DNA of 64,000 nt. Source: HK1 sp965221725. Its GTDB lineage: Bacteria; Pseudomonadota; Gammaproteobacteria; HK1. Made by a program: the position numbers and the translations under genes. The notes beneath the pieces were generated by a model that saw only the letters and a list, made by a program, of their open reading frames with translations, was not told where the DNA came from and ran no database searches. Numbering within the stretch: the stretch's first letter is position 1; each line of letters opens with the position of its first letter. Location: contig OZ244909.1 of the NCBI GenBank assembly GCA_965221725.1, positions 3,844,001 to 3,908,000 of the forward strand. Reading direction: 5' to 3'. Shown piece by piece: positions 25,362 to 35,844 of the stretch.

Positions 25362-26759
25362 TCAGCCCACGCCTCCCGCGCCGGTACGAATCGCCGGGAC
25401 GTCGATGTCGTGCCCGGTAAGGTCTGCCTTGTCGTATGCCGCGCGGTCGTACTCCGGGGTGGGCGGAAACGGGCGGCATGCGTCGAAACCGACCTTGGCG
25501 CCGAGATAGTCGGGGAAGCCCGGGTTCAGCCCGTGCCCGAACACGTTGTCGATGCGCACGATGCCGTGGGTCGGGTCGAAGCGGGTGGCCATCGCCCACT
25601 CCACGTCCTTCGCGTCGCGGATGTCGACGTCGTCATCGACCACAGTCACCATCTTGAGCGGCGGGAACGCGGCAAAGGCGGCGAGGATCGCCTGCTTGGA
25701 CCAGCCGGCGCGGATTTGCCGGATGGAGACGATGGCGTGGTAGAAGCCGCATCCTCCGTGGCTGAAGTAGACGTTGCGCACGCCCGGCACCTGGCGCTGG
25801 AGCATGCCGAGGACGTTCGCCTCCCCGAGCAGCCCGACCGAGTTCCAGACCTCCACCCCCGAGAGGATGGTCTGGAACACGGGGTCCGGTCGGATGTGCA
25901 GCGCCCGCACATGGACCACGGGGCGGGGCGCGCGGCGTGCGTAGTAGCCGGTGACCTCCGCGAACGGACCCTCCTCGCCGAGCTCTCCGGGCACCATCTC
26001 GCATTCGAGCGCGTACATCGCGTTCGCGACCACGTGCACCGGCAGCGTCTTGCCCTCGACGAGCTCGAGCGGGGCTTCGTGGAAGGCGCTGGCGATGCCG
26101 AGCTCGTCGGTGTCCGCGGGGGCGGCTTCCGCCGGGGTCGCGGCCGCGAAGTGCAGCCCGGGCCCGACGCCGCAGTTGAGCGAGAACGCGAGTGTTTCGC
26201 CGCGCTCCCGGGCCTTGTCGAGGTAGAGCTCCAGGTGCCGACCGGCATCGATGTTGACGTGCAGGATCTGCGCGTCGACCACCATGAAGCGCTGGATGGA
26301 TGCGTTGCGCACTCCGGTTTCGGGGTCGCGGGAGATGACCACGCCGGCGTCGAAATACGGGCCGCCATCCTGCAGTGCGTGCACCGGCGCCGGGATGCGC
26401 CGCAGGTCGACCTTCGCGGACTGCCCCTCGTAGATCGGTCCGTGCTCGACCATCACCGGGGGGACGGGCCGCGCCTGCCAGGCCTTGATGCACCCGGAGA
26501 CGTACTGGGGGAGGGTGGGCTCGTCGCGCCCCATCAGCGCCGCAAGCAGTTCCCGCGACCAGTACAGGCCGGTCAGCACCGGCGCGTCGTGCCCCTTGAC
26601 GTTCTCGAAGAGCACGGCGCGGGGGCCACCCTCGAAGCGGGCCGCGATCGCCGCGAGCTCCAGGCGGGGATCCACCTCCGAACGCACCCTGATCAGGCGG
26701 CCGGTAGCGTCGAGATCCTCGACGATGGTCGCAAAATCGCTCAGCCGGTTTCCCGTCAT
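25362..26759 (-). CDS. UbiD-family decarboxylase
   Basis: A 465-aa UbiD-type (de)carboxylase; the family uses prenylated FMN to remove or add CO2 on aromatic or alpha,beta-unsaturated acids. Visible family blocks are DPRLELAAIAARFEGGPRAVLFENVKG near the N-terminus, NASIQRFMVVD with the conserved Arg, and EEGPFAEVTGYYARR, which carries the conserved Glu/Arg surroundings of the active site. DDDVDIRDAKDVEWAMATR lies near the C-terminus. I start it at 26759 (GGAGG upstream); a further 38 codons of open frame lie across a tandem repeat and are unlikely to be translated. No UbiX flavin prenyltransferase is in the window. It may act on the same aromatic acids as the neighbouring CoA pathway. Confidence 0.87.
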   Translation of the reverse strand: MTGNRLSDFATIVEDLDATGRLIRVRSEVDPRLELAAIAARFEGGPRAVLFENVKGHDAPVLTGLYWSRELLAALMGRDEPTLPQYVSGCIKAWQARPVPPVMVEHGPIYEGQSAKVDLRRIPAPVHALQDGGPYFDAGVVISRDPETGVRNASIQRFMVVDAQILHVNIDAGRHLELYLDKARERGETLAFSLNCGVGPGLHFAAATPAEAAPADTDELGIASAFHEAPLELVEGKTLPVHVVANAMYALECEMVPGELGEEGPFAEVTGYYARRAPRPVVHVRALHIRPDPVFQTILSGVEVWNSVGLLGEANVLGMLQRQVPGVRNVYFSHGGCGFYHAIVSIRQIRAGWSKQAILAAFAAFPPLKMVTVVDDDVDIRDAKDVEWAMATRFDPTHGIVRIDNVFGHGLNPGFPDYLGAKVGFDACRPFPPTPEYDRAAYDKADLTGHDIDVPAIRTGAGGVG

Positions 26760-26820
26760 GTCATTGCCTCCGCCGGGGCCGGGCGGCAGTGTAGCAGGCA
26801 GGCTCCGCGCCCCGACCCCG

Positions 26821-26858
26821 CACCTCGACCCCGCACCTCGACCCCGCACCTCGACCCG
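26821..26858 (+). repeat. 13-bp tandem repeat, three units
   Basis: CACCTCGACCCCG occurs at 26821-26833 and 26834-26846, with a nearly complete third unit to 26858. It lies in the divergent upstream region of the UbiD and MFS genes, just outside the UbiD ribosome binding site. Confidence 0.75.
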
Positions 26859-26926
26859 TGCATCAATGATCATCGTGCGGCGCGGGCTCTGACATACTCA
26901 CCGGCCATGGTCGGGATGACGGGAGG

Positions 26927-28219
26927 GTGGCGGATGTCCGCAGGCCGGGTGCGATGGGATTGCCGCCCGGACCGGGCCGACCGTGCGGCGCGCACCACGC
27001 AGCCTTGATCCACCGACTCCACCATCCCTTCTCGCTCGGCGGGTCGCGTTTTCGCCGCCTGCTTGCTGCGACGTTCTTCAACGGCGCGTCGATGGTGGGC
27101 GAGATGCTGCTCTTCGGTCTGGCCGTATACGAACTGTCGGGCTCCACCGTGTGGGTCGGGCTCTCCCTCGCGCTCTACTTTGCCCCCAACTTCTTCGTGG
27201 GCGCGGTCGCCGGGACCATCGCCGACAGCTTCGACCGGGCGCGGGTGCTGCGCATCATGGAGGCCGCCCTCGGCATCAACCTGCTTCTGATCGGCGCCCT
27301 GTTTGCGCTGGAAGTGGCGGGACTCGCCGTCGTCCTCCTTCTGACCCTCGTCTCCGGGGCGTTCCGGGCCGTCTACAACCCGGCGCGATCGAGTTACGCC
27401 TTCGACCTCGCCGGCGCCGGGCGCATCGTGTCCGCGCTCGGCACCCTGAACATCGCGGTGCGGCTCGGCCAACTCGCGGGCGCACTGGTGGCGGGCCGGA
27501 TCGCAGCCGAGGCCGGTATCGGGGCCGCCTACATGGCGCTGGCGGGAGCGCAGGCGCTCGCACTCCTCGCGTTCGGACCACAGCGGGTGGCGTCGCCGGT
27601 GTCGGCCGGCGTCGGACGCCCGTCGATGCGGGCCGGGCTCGTCGAGTTCTTCCGCGAACTGGGCGCGAACCGCCCGCTTCTCATCCTGTTCGCGGTGACC
27701 GCGGCGGTGGAGGTGTTCGCGTTCTCCTTCCTGACCGTGCTGCCCGATCTCGCCGTCGATCGGCTGGACCTTGATGCGGCCGGGCTCGGTCTGCTCCACG
27801 CCGCGCGCTCGATCGGCGGCATCATCGGCGGCATCGTGATGGCGATGGTGGGTCCAAGCCGCCGGCTGGGAATGGTCTGGCTCGCGATGATCGCGGCGTT
27901 CGGGCTGGAGGTGATGGCGCTGGGGCTCGCGCCGAACCTGCCCATCGCGTTCGTGGTGACAGTGACCATCGCGTTCTGCGCGGTGGCGAGCGACGTGTTG
28001 ACCCAGAGCATGATGCAGCTCGCGGTGCCCGACGCCCTGCGCGGCCGGGCGATGGGCGCCTGGCAGGTCGCGATCGGTTTCTCGCCGATCGGTCACCTGC
28101 AGATGGGACTTCTCGCCGGTGCGATCGGTACCGCCGGGGCGCTGCTGCTCAACGGAGCGGCACTGGTGCTGGTCGCCATCGGCGCGGGCGCGGCGTCGCG
28201 AAGATTGCGGGAGATGTGA
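26927..28219 (+). CDS. MFS transporter
   Basis: A 12-helix major facilitator superfamily permease, 430 aa from a GTG at 26927. Hydrophobic segments alternate regularly from about residue 42. The loop between helices 2 and 3 reads AGTIADSFDRARVLRIMEA, the family's G-x-x-x-D-R-x-G-R-R position in a relaxed form, and RSSYAFDLAGAGRIVSALGTLN is typical of the enterobactin-exporter-like MFS-3 branch. It is therefore more likely an exporter than an importer. The first 40 residues are Pro/Arg/His-rich, and the true start could be further in, for example the ATG at 26954. It is divergent from the UbiD gene. Confidence 0.85.
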   Translation: MADVRRPGAMGLPPGPGRPCGAHHAALIHRLHHPFSLGGSRFRRLLAATFFNGASMVGEMLLFGLAVYELSGSTVWVGLSLALYFAPNFFVGAVAGTIADSFDRARVLRIMEAALGINLLLIGALFALEVAGLAVVLLLTLVSGAFRAVYNPARSSYAFDLAGAGRIVSALGTLNIAVRLGQLAGALVAGRIAAEAGIGAAYMALAGAQALALLAFGPQRVASPVSAGVGRPSMRAGLVEFFRELGANRPLLILFAVTAAVEVFAFSFLTVLPDLAVDRLDLDAAGLGLLHAARSIGGIIGGIVMAMVGPSRRLGMVWLAMIAAFGLEVMALGLAPNLPIAFVVTVTIAFCAVASDVLTQSMMQLAVPDALRGRAMGAWQVAIGFSPIGHLQMGLLAGAIGTAGALLLNGAALVLVAIGAGAASRRLREM

Positions 28220-28707
28220 GATGCACTGCCTCCGCAACCAGCGACGGGAGGGCGGCCGGACCCGTTATCTCATCCGGCCATCGTGGTCGCCCGGGATCCG
28301 GGCGGGGCCGACGAGATCCACTGCCTCGGCGGTGGGCTGGCAGGGCTCGTTTTTAGTCCGGCAGCGGTTGATGTGAGCGCGTTCAACGGGTCATTTCGGG
28401 GAGAGAGTTTCGTTGTCTGGGTGTCCGTTCGGGCCGCATGGAGCTGCTTTCGACGGCATTGAGGGCATCTGCGCACCGGTCGTCGGCACTCGCTCCCGAC
28501 AAAAAAATGGTCCTGGGCGGGCTGGCGGCTGGGGTGACAACCCGAAATTTCACCGATCTGCGAAGCGAGGGCGCGGAGGTGGTCAGGCTCCGGCTCGCCG
28601 GGCAAGCCTTGTCAGGCTCCGGCCCGCTTCGCAAGCCTTGGTTTCGCAGGGCGAACGCGCGTCAGGGCGCGCGGGTGTATCTGACAGTGCGGTGTGGGCC
28701 GAGCCGG
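28220..28707. other. Convergent gap of about 490 bp holding a family A element
   Basis: Between the stop codons of the MFS gene and the minus-strand VWA gene. The first 320 bp show no gene, RNA or repeat that I recognise; an A-tract (AAAAAAA) occurs near 28500. The last part is the family A element described separately. Either half could hold a terminator, but I see no clean hairpin with a T-run. Confidence 0.5.
28541..28680 (+). repeat. Dispersed palindromic element family A, copy 3
   Basis: Starts CCCGAAATTTCACCGATCTG, continues GCGAAGCGAGGGCGCGGAGG, and later has GGTTTCGCAGGGCGAACGCG and GTCAGGGCGCGCGGGTGTA. In the middle a unit of about 29 bp (GTCAGGCTCCGGC ... CAAGCCTTG) is present twice in tandem, which the other copies lack. 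The right inverted end is not recognisable. Confidence 0.6.
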
Positions 28708-29886
28708 TCACGCGCTCGGGGTCACGAGCGCCGTGCAGAGGTCTTCCAGGCTTGCCAGGTTGTGCACCGGGCGCAGCTCGTGCACTTGGGGGAGGAGGGC
28801 CCGCATCCCGGCCGCCTTAGGCTCGAAGCGCTCGTAGCGAAGGAGCGGGTTGAGCCAGATCAGTCGGCGGCACGACTTGCGCAGCCGTTCCGCGCCGGGA
28901 CCGACGCCTTCGCCCACCTCGCGGTCGAGTCCATCGGTGATGAGCAGCACCACCGCGCCCTGGCCGCAGACCCGCCGTGACCACTCCCGGTTGAACGCTT
29001 CGAGACATTGCCCGATGCGGGTGCCGCCGTCCCAGTCCGTCACTTCCGCGCTCGCCCGCTCGACCGCCGCGTCCACGTCGCGGTCACGCAACTGGCGCGT
29101 GATGTTGGTCAACCGGGTGCCGAAGACGAAGGCGGACACGCGGGTCCGGTCGCGGGCGAGCGCGTGCGCGAAGTGCAGCAGAATCCGGGAGTACCGGCTC
29201 ATGGACCCCGAGATATCGCAAAGCACCACAAGCGGAGCCGGTCGTCGGCGCCGCCTCCGGCGGGCGAGTTCGACCGTGCCCGATCCGCAGCGCAGGCTTT
29301 TGCGCAGCGTGGTGCGCATGTCGATGAGCAAGCCGTGCGGATGCGGGCGGTAACGCCGGGTCGGGGCTGGCGGAATGGCGAGACGCAGGCGCGCGATGGC
29401 CGCCTTCGCCGCCGCGAGCTCCGCGGCGGACATCTGCTCGAAATCGCGCGAACGCAGTACTTCCCGGTCCGACCAGGTGAGCGTCGCGTCGAACTCGATT
29501 TCGTTCTCCGTCTCCCGGGTTCGCGCCTCGCTTTCGGCGCCCGCGAAGAGGGCTTCGCTCAGCCGCCGACTGAGCGGACGGGCATCGCCCTTCGGGGGGA
29601 CGTGGATGGTGGGGAGGAGGAGGCTGGTCAAGCGCTCCAGGAGCTTCGGGTTGCGCCAGAAGACGTGGAACGCCTCGTCGAACAGCGGCCGCTGGTCGGC
29701 CCGGCGCACGAACACCGCGTGCAGCGTCCAGTAGAAATCATCGCGTCGGGTCACGCCGACGGCTTCGACCGCCCGCAGTGCGTCGAGCACCGCGCCACTT
29801 CCGATCGGCAGTCCCGCCGCGCGGAGAGTGCGGGCGAAGTGCATGAGGTTGGCGCCGAGGCGGCCGGGGGGAGAGGATGTGTTCAC
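28708..29886 (-). CDS. coxE: CoxE-like VWA-domain protein
   Basis: A 392-aa protein of the CoxE/von Willebrand factor A group. The metal-ion-dependent adhesion site is PLVVLCDISGSMSRYSRIL (about residue 222), followed by WDGGTRIGQCLEAFN and VVLLITDGLDREVGEG. In CO dehydrogenase operons CoxE works with the AAA+ ATPase CoxD to mature the molybdenum-copper site of the enzyme. It is the last gene of the minus-strand cox operon. Its ATG overlaps the hicA stop by 4 bp rather than that of the ATPase, because a HicBA pair separates the two. Confidence 0.85.
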   Translation of the reverse strand: MNTSSPPGRLGANLMHFARTLRAAGLPIGSGAVLDALRAVEAVGVTRRDDFYWTLHAVFVRRADQRPLFDEAFHVFWRNPKLLERLTSLLLPTIHVPPKGDARPLSRRLSEALFAGAESEARTRETENEIEFDATLTWSDREVLRSRDFEQMSAAELAAAKAAIARLRLAIPPAPTRRYRPHPHGLLIDMRTTLRKSLRCGSGTVELARRRRRRRPAPLVVLCDISGSMSRYSRILLHFAHALARDRTRVSAFVFGTRLTNITRQLRDRDVDAAVERASAEVTDWDGGTRIGQCLEAFNREWSRRVCGQGAVVLLITDGLDREVGEGVGPGAERLRKSCRRLIWLNPLLRYERFEPKAAGMRALLPQVHELRPVHNLASLEDLCTALVTPSA

Positions 29887-30131
29887 CGACGCGGGAGTCG
29901 TTCTTCGAATGCCGAGCGCGGTATACCGGATTGGCGGATGATCGATAGCAGAGTTCCGATACGCAGTTCTCGGTGATCCGGGACCGGAACCGTCACCGTA
30001 CCGCCGGCATCGGCCTTCTGCATTGCGATGTGACTGCCTCGTCTCCGGATTTCGGCGAAGCCGTGGGCGGTGAGAATCCGACAGGCGTCGCGTCCCGACA
30101 AGACACGCAGTCTAGCCAACCGCAACCTCAA
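29883..30131 (-). CDS. hicA: HicA-family mRNA interferase toxin
   Basis: An 82-aa frame with the HicA double-stranded-RNA-binding-like fold: LSGRDACRILTAHGFAEIRRRGSHIAMQK carries the catalytic His in the GSH motif, then TVTVPVPDHRELRIGTLLSIIRQSGI. Toxin of a type II toxin-antitoxin pair that cleaves mRNA. The listed start is a TTG at 30131 inside the hicB end; other TTG codons at 30119 and 30101 would give the same core. Antitoxin-first order (hicB before hicA) is seen here. Its stop overlaps the start of the VWA gene by 4 bp, so it is translated as part of the cox operon. Confidence 0.82.
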   Translation of the reverse strand: MRLRLARLRVLSGRDACRILTAHGFAEIRRRGSHIAMQKADAGGTVTVPVPDHRELRIGTLLSIIRQSGIPRSAFEERLPRR

Positions 30132-30333
30132 TCTGGGTCACATAGAGCTCTTCGCCCAGTCGCCGGTCTATTTCTTCGCCCGGCGCAGCATCGAAAAAAA
30201 GTGTGAGCGCTTCGACAAGGTTGTCCCGCGCCTCGGCTACGCTCGATCCTTGGCTTGCCACGTCGATTTCCGGGCAAAGGGCCACGTAGCCCTCGCCCTC
30301 GCGTTCGATGATCGCGGTCAAGCGTCTGGTCAT
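30112..30333 (-). CDS. hicB: HicB-family antitoxin
   Basis: A 73-aa HicB-fold protein: LTAIIEREGEGYVALCPEID followed by VASQGSSVAEARDNLVEALTLFFD, the standard UPF0150 pattern. It neutralises HicA by binding it. There is no C-terminal helix-turn-helix or ribbon-helix-helix domain, so it probably lacks DNA binding of its own. The ATG overlaps the stop codon of the MoxR-like ATPase by 4 bp (ATGA), and hicA starts before the hicB stop. Confidence 0.87.
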   Translation of the reverse strand: MTRRLTAIIEREGEGYVALCPEIDVASQGSSVAEARDNLVEALTLFFDAAPGEEIDRRLGEELYVTQIEVAVG

Positions 30334-31313
30334 CGTTCCCTCCCGTTCTTCCGACGGTTCGTTCTACCTGCCAGTGGCGAGGCTCCGCCCTCCTTGTGCA
30401 GCTCGCGCCTGATCTGCTCGATGATGTCCGCGGCCTCGCTGCCCCGGATGCGGGCGATGTCGTCCTGGTACTTCAGCAGCGAGCCCAGGGTGTCGTTGAC
30501 CACGTCCGGCGACAGGGCCAGCACGTCGAGCTGGGTGAGGGCTTCGGCCCAGTCGATGGTCTCGGCCACCCCCGGCGCCTTGAAGAGATCCATGGCACGC
30601 AGGCTCTGCACGAAGGCGACGACCTCGCGGCTCAGGACCTCCGCGGCGTCGGGTGCCCGCACCCGCAGAATCTCCAGCTCCCGCGCCGCATCCGGGTAAT
30701 CCACCCAGTGGTAGTAGCAGCGGCGCTTGATGGCGTCGTGGATTTCCCGGGTGCGGTTGGAGGTGATGACCACCACCGGCGGCTCGGCGGCGGCGATGGT
30801 GCCGAGTTCCGGAATCGTGATCTGAAAGTCCGCCAGCAACTCCAGGAGGTACGCCTCGAATGGTTCGTCGGCGCGGTCGAGCTCGTCGATGAGCAGCACC
30901 GGGGCGCCAGCGGGGTCGGGGTTCAGGGCGTCGAGGAGGGGGCGCTCGATGAGGAAGCGGCGAGAGAAGATGTCGTCTTCGAGTGCTCCGATCGCATCCG
31001 TCGACGGTCCGCGTTCCGGCTTCGTCGCCTCCGCCAGCCGGATCCGGATCATCTGGCGCGGGTAGTTCCACTCGTAGACGGCGGACGCGACGTCGAGCCC
31101 CTCGTAGCATTGTAGCCGGATGAGCCGGCGGCCGAGCACGTCGGCCAGGACCTTCGCCACCTCCGTCTTGCCCACCCCGGCCTCGCCTTCGAGGAACAGC
31201 GGGCGACCCATCCGCAGGGTGAGAAATACCGCGGTGGCGAGGCTTCGTTCGGCAACGTAGTCGCCTTCGGCCAGTCGGGAGGACGTCTCGTCGACGGAAG
31301 CGGGAAGGGTCAT
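30330..31313 (-). CDS. coxD: MoxR/CoxD-like AAA+ ATPase
   Basis: A 327-aa MoxR-family ATPase. Walker A is LFLEGEAGVGKTEVAKVLA (about residue 42), Walker B is PVLLIDELDRADEPFEAYLLELLA, sensor 1 is VVVITSNRTREIHDAIKRRC, and the C-terminal lid follows. It resembles CoxD, the chaperone-like ATPase that with CoxE helps insert the metal-sulfur part of the molybdenum site in CO dehydrogenase. It lies 46 bp behind coxM and is followed by hicBA. The last 20 residues are Lys/Arg-rich. Confidence 0.87.
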   Translation of the reverse strand: MTLPASVDETSSRLAEGDYVAERSLATAVFLTLRMGRPLFLEGEAGVGKTEVAKVLADVLGRRLIRLQCYEGLDVASAVYEWNYPRQMIRIRLAEATKPERGPSTDAIGALEDDIFSRRFLIERPLLDALNPDPAGAPVLLIDELDRADEPFEAYLLELLADFQITIPELGTIAAAEPPVVVITSNRTREIHDAIKRRCYYHWVDYPDAARELEILRVRAPDAAEVLSREVVAFVQSLRAMDLFKAPGVAETIDWAEALTQLDVLALSPDVVNDTLGSLLKYQDDIARIRGSEAADIIEQIRRELHKEGGASPLAGRTNRRKNGRER

Positions 31314-31359
31314 GCACGGGCCCCGGTGGTTCGTATCCTCCTGCCCGCGCTGCGCCTGA

Positions 31360-32160
31360 TCAGCCGGCCGCCGCGGCGGCGACCGCGCGTCGCGCCATCA
31401 CTCCGACGAGGTGGGCGCGGTATTCGGCGCTGGCGTGGATGTCCTCGTTCAGTGCGTCCGGCGGGACCGCAACGTCGCGGATCGCGTCGGCGCTGAAGTT
31501 GCCGGCGAGCGCCGTTTCCATCGCGCCGACCCGGAACACCGAATCCCCGGCTCCGGTGACCGCGACCCGGATGCCGCTCGTGGTGTCCGCCACCATCACC
31601 CCGACGATCGCGTAGCGCGACGCGGGGTTGGGGAACTTCACGTAGGCCGCCCGGCGCGGAACGGGGAAGCTGACCGAGACGACGATCTCCCCCTCCGCGA
31701 GCGCGGTCTCGAACAGCCCGGTGAAGAAGTCATCCCCCGCGATGGTGCGCCGGTCGGTGCGCACCGTGGCGCCGAGACCGACCACTGCGGCCGGGTAGTC
31801 GGCGGCGGGGTCGGCGTTCGCGATCGAGCCGCCGATGGTGCCGCAGTTCCGCACCTGCGGATCGCCGATGCCGTCCGCGAGCGCGGCGAGGGCGGGAATC
31901 GCGGCTCGCACTTCGGCCGATGCGGCAACCTGTGCGTGTCGCGCCATCGCCCCCACCACCACCGCGTCGCCTTCCCGGCGTACGCCGCCGAGCCCCGGCA
32001 CCGCGCCGAGATCGACTACGTCCGAAGGGCTCGCGAGCCGCTGCTTCAGGGTCGGGATGAGGGTTTGCCCGCCGGCCATCACCCGGCCGTCTTCGGCCGC
32101 TGCCAGCGCCGCGGCCGCCGCCTCGAGGGTGTCGGGGCGGTGGTAGTTGAATGCATACAT
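31360..32160 (-). CDS. coxM: FAD-binding medium subunit of a CO dehydrogenase-type molybdenum hydroxylase
   Basis: A 266-aa medium subunit that carries FAD and passes electrons to the quinone pool or NAD. The two FAD loops are VMAGGQTLIPTLKQRLA (about residue 28) and NCGTIGGSIANADPAADYPA (about residue 105), both matching CoxM. The C-terminal domain is regular. It sits between coxL and the ATPase gene on the minus strand, 28 bp behind coxL. Confidence 0.9.
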   Translation of the reverse strand: MYAFNYHRPDTLEAAAAALAAAEDGRVMAGGQTLIPTLKQRLASPSDVVDLGAVPGLGGVRREGDAVVVGAMARHAQVAASAEVRAAIPALAALADGIGDPQVRNCGTIGGSIANADPAADYPAAVVGLGATVRTDRRTIAGDDFFTGLFETALAEGEIVVSVSFPVPRRAAYVKFPNPASRYAIVGVMVADTTSGIRVAVTGAGDSVFRVGAMETALAGNFSADAIRDVAVPPDALNEDIHASAEYRAHLVGVMARRAVAAAAAG

Positions 32161-32188
32161 GTTCGTGCTCCTCTTCGCCCGGGCCGGG

Positions 32189-34534
<2,346 letters not shown>

Positions 34535-34535
34535 G

Positions 34536-35012
34536 TCAGCTCCCTCCTCGCATCGCGCTCGCGCCGGCCAGGATCGACTTCACGATGTTGTGGTAGCCGG
34601 TGCATCGACAGAGATTCCCCTCCAGCCACTCACGCACCTCGGCGCGGCTCGGGTCCGGGTTGCGCTCCACGAGATCGAGCGCGCTCATGACCATTCCGGG
34701 GGTGCAGAAGCCGCACTGCAAGCCGTGGTTCTCGCGGAACGCCTCCTGCATCGGATGGAGCTTACCGTCCTGCGCAAGCCCCTCGATGGTGGTGACGTCG
34801 GCGCCCTCGGCCTGGACCGCAAGCATGGTGCACGCCTTGACCGAGCGGCCGCCGACATGCACCACGCAGGCCCCGCACTGACTGGTGTCGCAGCCCACGT
34901 GAGTCCCGGTCAGCCGCAGGTTCTCGCGCAGGAATTCCACGAGGAGGGTGCGGTCCTCGACTTCTCCGCAGACCGCCCTCCCGTTCACGTTCATGGAGAC
35001 ATTTACCGACAT
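34536..35012 (-). CDS. coxS: Iron-sulfur small subunit of a CO dehydrogenase-type molybdenum hydroxylase
   Basis: A 158-aa protein with two [2Fe-2S] clusters. The plant-ferredoxin-like site is GTHVGCDTSQCGACVVHV (about residue 40), with a further Cys in VKACTMLAV. The second cluster uses CGFCTPGMVMSAL and GNLCRCTGYHNIV. It carries electrons from the molybdenum site to the FAD subunit. The start at 35012 follows AAGAGGAG and begins MSVNVSMNVNG; the frame is open upstream through coxG but has no better start. The gap to coxG is 5 bp and to coxL 1 bp. Confidence 0.93.
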   Translation of the reverse strand: MSVNVSMNVNGRAVCGEVEDRTLLVEFLRENLRLTGTHVGCDTSQCGACVVHVGGRSVKACTMLAVQAEGADVTTIEGLAQDGKLHPMQEAFRENHGLQCGFCTPGMVMSALDLVERNPDPSRAEVREWLEGNLCRCTGYHNIVKSILAGASAMRGGS

Positions 35013-35017
35013 GCGCC

Positions 35018-35500
35018 TCACTCCTCTTGACCGGCCGGCCCGCGCTCGTCGCCGAGCGGAGCCGGTGTGACGACTTCCACGAAGCGAGAAAAGAATTCCG
35101 CCCCGAGTTTGCGGGCCGTGCCGCCCATGAGCCGGGAGCCCACCTGGGCGATCTTGCCTCCCGGCCGGATGCTCGCGGTGTATCGAAGCACCGTTTCCTC
35201 GTCCACCGTCTCCAGATTCACGTCCGCGCTGCCGGACGCGAAGCCGGCAGCGCCTCCGCGGCCCTCGCCGGAGAGAGTATAGCTCTCCGGCGGGTTCAGA
35301 TTGGAGACCGTGATCGTGGCCTGGAAGCGCGCCTTGACCGGGCCGATCTTCGCGACTACATCGGCGCTGTACTCGTCCTCGTCCACCCGTTCGAGTGCCT
35401 CGCATCCGGGGATGCACCGGCCGAGAACATCCGGGTCGTTGAGCGCCGCGAAGACCGCTTCGCGTGGCAGGGGGATCCGATACTCGCCCGTGATGTCCAT
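35018..35500 (-). CDS. coxG: CoxG-family SRPBCC protein
   Basis: A 160-aa SRPBCC/START-fold protein of the CoxG (DUF1857-like carbon monoxide dehydrogenase subunit G) group, recognisable by MDITGEYRIPLPREAVFAALNDPDVLGRCIPGCEAL at the N-terminus and RYTASIRPGGKIAQVGSRLM towards the end. CoxG homologues are thought to anchor the dehydrogenase to the membrane. It is the first gene of the operon coxG-S-L-M-D-hicB-hicA-coxE, so the operon promoter should lie in the 340 bp upstream. Confidence 0.9.
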   Translation of the reverse strand: MDITGEYRIPLPREAVFAALNDPDVLGRCIPGCEALERVDEDEYSADVVAKIGPVKARFQATITVSNLNPPESYTLSGEGRGGAAGFASGSADVNLETVDEETVLRYTASIRPGGKIAQVGSRLMGGTARKLGAEFFSRFVEVVTPAPLGDERGPAGQEE

Positions 35501-35844
35501 ATCGCACCTCTGGTGGAACGGCCCTGGATGGAGCCGCAGTATAGCGCCGCGGCATGCGATGCCGGATCAGGGGCTTTCGCCCGGAAGTTTCACCGCAGCC
35601 GTGAATCGGTGGAATTTTCGGGCTCGCGAGGCGAGGGTGTCGTGGAATTTCCGGGTCAGTCACGGTTTCTGCATGGCGGCGTCACCCCTGATTCCGTATC
35701 CACACTCGGCAGGCCGCATCGGCCGCGTGGCAGGACCACCGGCACTGCGGCCGGGACTCGCGTATGCTCGCGGACGCTGCCGGACCACCACGGCGCCGCC
35801 CTGGCCTCGCCGCCGGTTTCGACCCCCGGAGCGAAGGAGCCGAG
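35501..35844. other. Divergent upstream region of the cox operon and the aminotransferase gene
   Basis: Contains the promoters of two divergent transcription units and a family A element at 35580-35656. I see no clear sigma-70 boxes or operator. Short open frames here are not supported as genes. Confidence 0.4.
35580..35656 (+). repeat. Dispersed palindromic element family A, copy 4 (minimal form)
   Basis: CCCGGAAGTTTCACC is followed at once by GCAGCCGTGAATCGGTGGAATTTTCGGG and, 25 bp later, by GTGGAATTTCCGGG. The block GCAGCCGTGAATCGGTG is the right end of copy 5. This copy therefore consists almost only of the two inverted ends, plus a third end. Confidence 0.6.

Noticed and set aside
28438..28980. 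Plus-strand frame of 180 codons between the MFS and VWA genes
   Set aside because: It runs through a family A repeat and then opposite the VWA gene; no conserved motif.
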